Shown here one piece after another: positions 7,592-12,330 of a DNA stretch of 12,330 nt. The position numbers and the translations under genes are program-made. Position 1 is the stretch's first letter, and every line of letters begins with the position of its first letter. The stretch covers positions 1-12,330 of the forward strand of contig CAZXCG010000033.1 of the NCBI GenBank assembly GCA_964639205.1. The letters are read 5' to 3'. A model generated the notes under the pieces. That model was not told where the DNA came from, did no database searches, and worked only from the letters and a program-made list of their open reading frames with translations. The stretch comes from CAZXCG01 sp964639205. GTDB lineage: Bacteria; Bacillota; Clostridia; Oscillospirales; Acutalibacteraceae.

Positions 7592-7626
7592 ATCGCAAAG
7601 CATATTTGGAAGGAAGATTGGTGAAT

Positions 7627-7983
7627 ATGGAATATTTGAATGCGTTTTGGGTCGGGGGACTTATCTGCGCGGCCGGTCAAATTCTTATAGACAAAACAAA
7701 GCTTACTCCCGCGCGGATTCTGGTGGGATATGTGGTTGCCGGCGTTTTTTTAACCGCCGTGGGAATTTATGAGCCGCTGATAAACTTTGCCGGCGCGGGT
7801 GCAAGCGTCCCGCTTTCCGGCTTTGGATATACTATGGCAAAAGGAATTCGGAAGGCGGTGGATAAAGACGGTATTTTGGGCATATTTACCGGCGGACTGA
7901 GCGCCGCGTCGGCCGGCATTGCCGCCGCCGTTTTTTTCAGCCTTATAGCCGCATTTTTTGCAAAGCCCGGCGATAAGTCCTGA
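7627..7983 (+). CDS. spoVAE: Stage V sporulation protein AE (dipicolinate channel subunit)
   Basis: SpoVA proteins form the inner-membrane channel that moves calcium-dipicolinate into the forespore and out again at germination. This small membrane protein (118 residues, about four hydrophobic segments) has the SpoVAE signature throughout: AFWVGGLICAAGQILIDK, LTPARILVGYVVAG, GIYEPLINFAGAGASVPLSG and GIFTGGLSAASAGI. Length is usual for the family. I place the start at the ATG at 7627, which begins MEYLNAFW as family members tend to. An in-frame GTG at 7621 is possible, with AAGGAAG (7610-7616) serving either. It is the only rightward gene in the window. Its usual partners spoVAC and spoVAD are not next to it: the upstream neighbour is the opposite-facing rnfC and the downstream neighbour is the converging pot operon. 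Confidence 0.93.
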   Translation: MEYLNAFWVGGLICAAGQILIDKTKLTPARILVGYVVAGVFLTAVGIYEPLINFAGAGASVPLSGFGYTMAKGIRKAVDKDGILGIFTGGLSAASAGIAAAVFFSLIAAFFAKPGDKS

Positions 7984-8019
7984 CTTGGAAGGTCTCCGTA
8001 CGGTTCAGCGCAAATTAAA

Positions 8020-8060
8020 CAACCGCCGTATAAGCTTGTTTAAGCTTATTGCGGCGGTTG
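8020..8060. terminator. Bidirectional hairpin terminator between spoVAE and potD
   Basis: An outer 9-bp stem (CAACCGCCG with CGGCGGTTG) and an inner 8-bp stem (ATAAGCTT with AAGCTTAT) enclose a GTTT loop, separated by a small internal bulge. The hairpin lies 37 bases after the spoVAE stop and 20 bases after the potD stop. On the minus strand it is followed by TTTAATTT, and on the plus strand by a weaker CTTTAA. It should terminate both converging units, better for the pot operon. Confidence 0.85.
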
Positions 8061-8079
8061 CTTTAACGGTCGGTATTTT

Positions 8080-9147
8080 TCAGTTTACCTGAGCTTTTAT
8101 AAACTGCTCCTGCATATAGGTGTAAACATCGTCCGGCAGATTTGAGAATACATAACACTTGTCAAGATAATCATCGCTGGGGTAAATAAGCTTATTGTTC
8201 TTTATATCTTCATCAAGCAGCTCATACGCCGCGGTGTTTGGTGTGGCGTAGCCGATATATTCGGCGTTTGCAGCGCCCACTTCGGCTTCAAGCATAAAGT
8301 TTATAAACATCTCCGCGTACTCCTTATTCCGGCTGTTTTTGGGAATACACATTGAATCCACAAAGAAGTTGGAGCCTTCCTGCGGCAAACAGTAATCAAG
8401 CTTTTCGTTATTTTCCATCATCATTGCAATATCACCCGCGTAATAAGGAGCTATTGCTGACTGGTCGGTTTCCATTTCAGTGAACACCTTATCCATAACG
8501 TAGCCTTTGACAAGGGGCTGCTGCTCTCTGAGCTTTTCGTAAGCGGCGTCCACCTCCTCTTTTGTCGGGCAACTCGGGTCAATTCCGCAAAGCTGCATTG
8601 CAATCGCCATGGCGTCGCGGCTGTTGTTAAACATGAGTATGGATCCCGCGTCATTTTCATTCCAAAGAGCGTCGAAGCCGGTGGGAGCTTCGCTTATCAT
8701 CTCAGTATTGTAAACCAGAGCCACAACCCCCCATGTATACGGAACCGAATATTTATTTTCGGGGTCAAAAGAGAGCCCTTTATATTTTTCCCCGATATTT
8801 ACATAGTTGGGAATATTGTCAAAATCAATTTCTGCGAGCATATCCTCCGAAATGAGCTTTTCCACCATATAATCGGAAGGGATTATAACATCGTATGATG
8901 AATTGCTGTTTTTAAGAATGTTGTACATTTCTTCGTTTGTTTCATAATTAGTGTAATTCACCTTAACATTGCACTGCCGTTCGAATTCGGCAATAACGTC
9001 CATCGACCCGTCTTCGCCGTTTGAAATATTTTCGCCCCAGTTGTAGACGTTAATTTCCGCGATGTAGTCGTTTGAACCGCAGCCGCCGAACACAAGCGCG
9101 CCCGAGGTAAGAATCAGCGCCAAAAAAAGACAAACAAATTTTTTCAT
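8080..9147 (-). CDS. potD: Spermidine/putrescine-binding lipoprotein PotD
   Basis: PotD captures polyamines outside the membrane and delivers them to the PotBC permease. The 355-residue protein has a lipoprotein signal: Lys2-3, a hydrophobic stretch, and a lipobox VFGGC with Cys23 as the lipidated residue. The mature part follows the PotD/PotF fold with VYNWGENI (34-41; Trp37 lies in the polyamine pocket in the family), IPSDYMVEKL (89-98), VPYTWGVVALVYN (135-147), YYAGDIAMM (235-243) and EGSNFFVDSMCIPKNS (257-272). The acidic Asp264 position is typical for amine binding. Whether it prefers spermidine or putrescine cannot be read from the sequence. It is the last gene of potABCD, 16 bases after potC, with an AGAGGAGA ribosome site. 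Confidence 0.93.
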   Translation of the reverse strand: MKKFVCLFLALILTSGALVFGGCGSNDYIAEINVYNWGENISNGEDGSMDVIAEFERQCNVKVNYTNYETNEEMYNILKNSNSSYDVIIPSDYMVEKLISEDMLAEIDFDNIPNYVNIGEKYKGLSFDPENKYSVPYTWGVVALVYNTEMISEAPTGFDALWNENDAGSILMFNNSRDAMAIAMQLCGIDPSCPTKEEVDAAYEKLREQQPLVKGYVMDKVFTEMETDQSAIAPYYAGDIAMMMENNEKLDYCLPQEGSNFFVDSMCIPKNSRNKEYAEMFINFMLEAEVGAANAEYIGYATPNTAAYELLDEDIKNNKLIYPSDDYLDKCYVFSNLPDDVYTYMQEQFIKAQVN

Positions 9148-9163
9148 TTCTCTATCTCCTCTT

Positions 9164-9979
9164 TTATTTATGAATATAAGCCGCAGTACGACGTGTTTTT
9201 TCGTCCCTGCGATCCTTTATATTTACTATTGCCAAGATGACAAATATAATCACGAACAGCAGCGCCGAAAGCGCGTTTACCTTTGGCGATATTCTTTTAT
9301 GCGTCATAGTGTAGATTTCTATAGGAAGCGTTTGGAATTTCGGTCCGCGCGTAAAATAGGTAATTACAAAATCATCCAGCGAATAGGTAAAGCTCATAAG
9401 GAATCCCGAAACTATCCCCGGCATAAGCTCGTAAATTACCACCTTAAAAAACGCCTGCCACTGATTACAGCCCAAATCGAGTGCCGCCTCATACAGATTT
9501 TTGTCCATCTGGCGCAGCTTTGGCGTAACGTTTAAAATAACATAAGGCGTACAAAACCCTATGTGTGCAAGAAGCACAGTCCAGAAGCCCATTTCCGTAC
9601 CCAAAAGAGAGCCTGCAAATGTAAAAAGGAGCATAAGCGAAACACCTGTGACAATTTCCGGATTAATTATGGGTATATCGGAAACATTGCGCAGCACGGT
9701 GCGCACAGCGCCCTTAAAATTGTAAAGTCCCAGCGCAGCCGCAGTACCCAAAACAGTTGCAATCACGGAAGCAAGCACCGCTATTATAAGAGTGTTTCTG
9801 AGCGAGGTCATAATTGCGCTGTCGCGAAAAAGCTCGCCGTACCACTTGAAAGTAAAGCCTTTCCAAACCGATGTTTTTCCGTCGTTGAAGGAGTAAGCGA
9901 TAAGAACGGTGAGAGGTAAGTAGAGGAAAATCATTACAAGCCATATATATAAATCGGAAAAAAATCTCTTCTTTTTCAT
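9164..9979 (-). CDS. potC: Spermidine/putrescine ABC permease PotC
   Basis: PotC is one of the two membrane halves of the polyamine importer. The 271-residue protein has about six membrane helices. The EAA coupling loop that contacts the ATPase is YEAALDLGCNQWQAFFKVV (163-181) followed by MPGIVSGF. TYSLDDFVITYFTRGP (198-213) is characteristic of PotC. The start codon overlaps the potB stop by four bases (ATGA), and a strong GAGGAGGT site lies about 9 bases upstream, so translation of B and C is probably coupled. Length matches the family. Confidence 0.94.
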   Translation of the reverse strand: MKKKRFFSDLYIWLVMIFLYLPLTVLIAYSFNDGKTSVWKGFTFKWYGELFRDSAIMTSLRNTLIIAVLASVIATVLGTAAALGLYNFKGAVRTVLRNVSDIPIINPEIVTGVSLMLLFTFAGSLLGTEMGFWTVLLAHIGFCTPYVILNVTPKLRQMDKNLYEAALDLGCNQWQAFFKVVIYELMPGIVSGFLMSFTYSLDDFVITYFTRGPKFQTLPIEIYTMTHKRISPKVNALSALLFVIIFVILAIVNIKDRRDEKTRRTAAYIHK

Positions 9980-10770
9980 ACCGGCGAAACCTCCTCGTCA
10001 CCCAAACGGTTCACAAGAATCAGAAACACAAGTATTATAAGCATAAGTATTACCGAAATCGCCGAGCCGGTATTTTGGTCTCCCTGAAATATTTTTTCGA
10101 TTACATCGCCTATCATAATATCGTCCGTGCCGCCGAGATACTGCGACACAAGGAACGTACTCGCGGAAGGGACAAAAACCATTGTTATGCCGGAAATAAT
10201 TCCGGGAACGCTCAGCGGCAAAATAACCCTGGAAAACACCTTAAAGCCGTTGCAGCCGAGATCCTGAGCCGCCTCTACATAGCAGCTGTCAATCTTGCCC
10301 ATTACACTGTAAATAGGCAGCACCATAAACGGCAGATACTCATAAACCATACCCAGTATAACAGCGCCTGTGTTCCCTATAAGAGAAACGTCCAGCCCCA
10401 GGAGCTTAACCGCGCGGTCTATCAGACCGTTGTTTTGCAGCAGGAGCACCCAAGCATAGACGCGCAGCAGGAAGTTCATCCACATAGGAACCATCATCAG
10501 CATAATCAGCAGACGCTGCGTGCGCGGCTTTGCGCGTGAAATAATATAACTCAGCGGGTACGCTATCAGCAGACAAAGCGCGGTGGATATGAGTGCTATT
10601 TTAAACGAATGAAGAAAGACGTCCTTGTAAAACAGCGCGTTTGCAAAAGACTCAAGGGTAAACTGCCCGTCCGAATTCGTAAAAGCGGCATACAGCACAA
10701 TAAACAAGGGGATAACTGTGAAAGCAGCCATCCAAAGCAGGTAGGGAACGGCAGGCTTTCTTGATTTCAT
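9976..10770 (-). CDS. potB: Spermidine/putrescine ABC permease PotB
   Basis: PotB is the partner membrane half of PotC. The 264-residue protein has about six membrane helices and the family stretches RTQRLLIMLMMVPMWMNFL (83-101) and EAAQDLGCNGFKVFSRVILP (166-185), the latter being the EAA loop, followed by VPGIISG. VPSASTFLVSQYLGG (200-214) is typical of PotB. It overlaps potA by four bases at its start (ATGA) and potC by four bases at its end. The ribosome site is GGGAGGT. Length and gene order are those of standard potABCD operons. Confidence 0.94.
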   Translation of the reverse strand: MKSRKPAVPYLLWMAAFTVIPLFIVLYAAFTNSDGQFTLESFANALFYKDVFLHSFKIALISTALCLLIAYPLSYIISRAKPRTQRLLIMLMMVPMWMNFLLRVYAWVLLLQNNGLIDRAVKLLGLDVSLIGNTGAVILGMVYEYLPFMVLPIYSVMGKIDSCYVEAAQDLGCNGFKVFSRVILPLSVPGIISGITMVFVPSASTFLVSQYLGGTDDIMIGDVIEKIFQGDQNTGSAISVILMLIILVFLILVNRLGDEEVSPV

Positions 10771-12182
10771 AAAAGCTTACCTCCCTGTTCGGCAATTTCG
10801 GTAAACACCGCCTTTTCCATATCAAAGCACAGAGGAACGTATGTGGCTACCTGTTCATCCTGATCGCTCTGCATAAGCCACTGCCGCTCGTCTGATTCAA
10901 GAATTATCTCGTTATGTTCGCCCTTATAAATTACGGAAACTATGTAAACGTCGTCAAGGTCGCCGTTGCCGTCGGCCGCAATATGCAGACCGTCCGGCGG
11001 AAGCGAAACATGCAAGCGCGTTCCCTGCGGATATGAGCTTCCGCTTACTTCAAGCTCAGCCTTTTCTATGCCGACGGTCATCACGTTTTTCTCACTGTCG
11101 GAGGAAATAACGGTAACGTCAAATTCGTTGTTCGGCGTCGGGAACAGCTTGTTCATTATGTGAATATTATACGGATCTACATTCATTCCTATAAGCGTCC
11201 CCACAGGCTGTTCGACTGTAGAATGTATGAGCAGCATACAGTTTTTGCACTCCACCGTCATCTCATAGTGTACGCCCTTGAACACCGCGGCGATAACGGT
11301 TCCCGACAGGGGCGCGCTTTGCGCGGGCGTCACCTCAATGTCCTCAGGACGTATGACAACATCAACGGGAACATTTTCTCCGAAATCCTTGTCAACGCAC
11401 GGAAATTCCGCGCCGAGAATGCTCACCCGGCAGTCTCCGAGCATTATGCCGTTTAGTATATTGGCTTCGCCGATAAAGTCGGCTACAAACGCGTTTGCCG
11501 GCTCGTTATATACATCGGCGGGAGTGCCTATCTGCTCAATAGTGCCGTTATTCATTACAACAACGGTGTCGCTCATAGTCAAAGCTTCTTCTTGGTCGTG
11601 AGTAACATAAATAAAGGTCTTCTGCGTTTTTTTCTGGATCTGCTTAAGCTCGATCTGCATATCCTTGCGCAGCTTTAAATCGAGCGCGCCCAAAGGCTCG
11701 TCAAGCAGCAAAACCTTCGGGTCGCAGACTAAAGCGCGCGCAATCGCAACGCGCTGCTGCTGACCTCCGGAAAGCTGATCCACGGAACGCTTTTCATAGC
11801 CCTTTAAGTCAACTATGGAAAGCATTTCCCTAACGCGTCTGTCAATTTCATTTTTTTTCATTTTTTTAAGCTTTAATCCGAATGCCACATTTTCGTACAC
11901 ATTCAAATGAGGAAACAGAGAATATTTCTGAAACACTGTGTTTACGTTGCGCTTGTTGGGCGGCAAATTGTTTATTCGGTCGCCTTCAAAAAACACATCT
12001 CCCCTTTGGGGGTTCAGAAAGCCGCCTATAACTCTTAACGTTGTTGTTTTACCGCAGCCGCTTGGACCCAAGAGGGTCACAAATTCTTTGTCTTTAATGT
12101 CTAAGTTAATTCCGTTAAGTATCACTTCGTTGTCAAATTCCACATAAATATCCTTCAATGACACGATAGCGTCTTGTTCCAT
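10767..12182 (-). CDS. potA: Spermidine/putrescine ABC ATPase PotA, with extended C-terminus
   Basis: PotA hydrolyses ATP to drive polyamine import through PotBC. All ABC ATPase motifs are intact: Walker A GPSGCGKT (39-46), Q-loop Gln85, signature LSGGQQQRVAIARAL (137-151), Walker B VLLLDEP (157-163), D-loop GALD and switch His195 (VTHDQEEA). A TOBE-type regulatory domain follows (about 243-344, including VVIRPEDIEV). The protein is 471 residues, whereas PotA is usually about 350-380; the extra C-terminal 120 residues look like a second copy of the TOBE region (about 354-460). It starts the operon, with GGAGGT 6 bases before the ATG and a perfect-consensus promoter upstream. Confidence 0.95.
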   Translation of the reverse strand: MEQDAIVSLKDIYVEFDNEVILNGINLDIKDKEFVTLLGPSGCGKTTTLRVIGGFLNPQRGDVFFEGDRINNLPPNKRNVNTVFQKYSLFPHLNVYENVAFGLKLKKMKKNEIDRRVREMLSIVDLKGYEKRSVDQLSGGQQQRVAIARALVCDPKVLLLDEPLGALDLKLRKDMQIELKQIQKKTQKTFIYVTHDQEEALTMSDTVVVMNNGTIEQIGTPADVYNEPANAFVADFIGEANILNGIMLGDCRVSILGAEFPCVDKDFGENVPVDVVIRPEDIEVTPAQSAPLSGTVIAAVFKGVHYEMTVECKNCMLLIHSTVEQPVGTLIGMNVDPYNIHIMNKLFPTPNNEFDVTVISSDSEKNVMTVGIEKAELEVSGSSYPQGTRLHVSLPPDGLHIAADGNGDLDDVYIVSVIYKGEHNEIILESDERQWLMQSDQDEQVATYVPLCFDMEKAVFTEIAEQGGKLL

Positions 12183-12279
12183 TTCTCTACCTCCAATTCA
12201 CATTTGAAAATTCAGTTACAAAAACGATCCGGGTTAAAGCCACACGGTTGATTTAAAATATAGAATATTACATTTTGAA

Positions 12280-12308
12280 ATTATATTTATATTTTGTCAA
12301 TTTGTCAA
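12280..12308 (-). promoter_or_regulatory. Perfect-consensus sigma-A promoter of potABCD
   Basis: On the minus strand TTGACA (12303-12308) and TATAAT (12280-12285) are separated by exactly 17 bases, a full match to the housekeeping consensus. Transcription should start near 12273, leaving a leader of about 90 bases before the potA ATG. I see no strong hairpin or riboswitch pattern in that leader. Confidence 0.85.
12293..12308 (-). repeat. Tandem 8-bp repeat over the potA -35 region
   Basis: TTGACAAA occurs twice in direct succession on the minus strand. The upstream copy supplies the -35 element. The downstream copy is only 9 bases from the -10, so it cannot act as a -35 for the same -10. It could be a binding site for a regulator or a simple duplication. 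Confidence 0.7.
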
Positions 12309-12310
12309 TG

Positions 12311-12324
12311 AATTTAGCTAAATT
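12311..12324. promoter_or_regulatory. 14-bp perfect palindrome upstream of the potA promoter
   Basis: AATTTAGCTAAATT is perfectly self-complementary and begins 2 bases upstream of the -35 element. Position and symmetry suit a dimeric regulator, or it may be an AT-rich upstream promoter element. No known polyamine regulator site is recognised. The window ends 6 bases beyond it, so the next gene cannot be seen. Confidence 0.45.
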
Positions 12325-12330
12325 TATATT

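Noticed and set aside
12183..12279. Possible riboswitch or attenuator in the potA leader
   Set aside because: The leader of about 90 bases is AT-rich, has no strong nested stems, no terminator-like T run and no motif I recognise.
12295..12300. Second TTGACA as an alternative -35 for potA
   Set aside because: It is only 9 bases from the TATAAT, and the next -10-like TAATAT (12265-12270) is 24 bases away, so neither spacing is workable.

Overview
The window reads as the chromosome of an endospore-forming, anaerobic Bacillota of the Clostridia class, probably an Oscillospiraceae/Ruminococcaceae-type gut bacterium. This is an inference from three things seen together: a dockerin-bearing secreted protein (cellulosome-type bacteria), a clostridial-order Rnf operon (rnfCDGEAB), and a spoVAE sporulation gene. 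Shine-Dalgarno sites are strong and Gram-positive in style, and the best promoters are of the housekeeping sigma-A type. Base composition is moderate. I saw no mobile element, tRNA, rRNA or CRISPR array.

Layout, left to right. (1) 25-2178, minus: a 717-residue secreted protein with a signal peptide, BspA-type leucine-rich repeats, an internal type I dockerin and a CotH-type kinase domain. It has its own sigma-A promoter and a weak terminator. (2) 2354-7396, minus: a complete six-gene rnf operon in the order rnfC-D-G-E-A-B, with touching or overlapping stop/start codons between D/G, G/E and E/A. It encodes the membrane ferredoxin:NAD+ oxidoreductase that couples electron flow to Na+ or H+ export. 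(3) 7397-7626: the only divergent intergenic region, holding the rnfC -10 element, short palindromes and the 5' side of spoVAE. (4) 7627-7983, plus: spoVAE, alone and without spoVAC or spoVAD beside it. (5) 8020-8060: a long hairpin terminator shared by the converging spoVAE and pot operons. (6) 8080-12182, minus: potA-B-C-D, a complete spermidine/putrescine ABC importer operon, transcribed from a perfect-consensus sigma-A promoter at 12280-12308. That promoter carries a tandem 8-bp repeat across its -35 and a 14-bp palindrome just upstream.

How the genes work together: Rnf conserves energy from reduced ferredoxin during fermentation and sets up the ion gradient. PotABCD brings in polyamines at the cost of ATP. 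SpoVAE belongs to the spore dipicolinate channel. The CotH-like protein acts outside the cell, probably on a cellulosome or on extracellular proteins. These are neighbouring but functionally separate units, and I see no convincing undescribed multi-gene system. The most unusual points are the LRR-dockerin-CotH kinase architecture, a PotA with what looks like a duplicated C-terminal TOBE region, the repeat-rich perfect promoter of potA, the lone spoVAE, and a cysteine-rich tail on RnfE.
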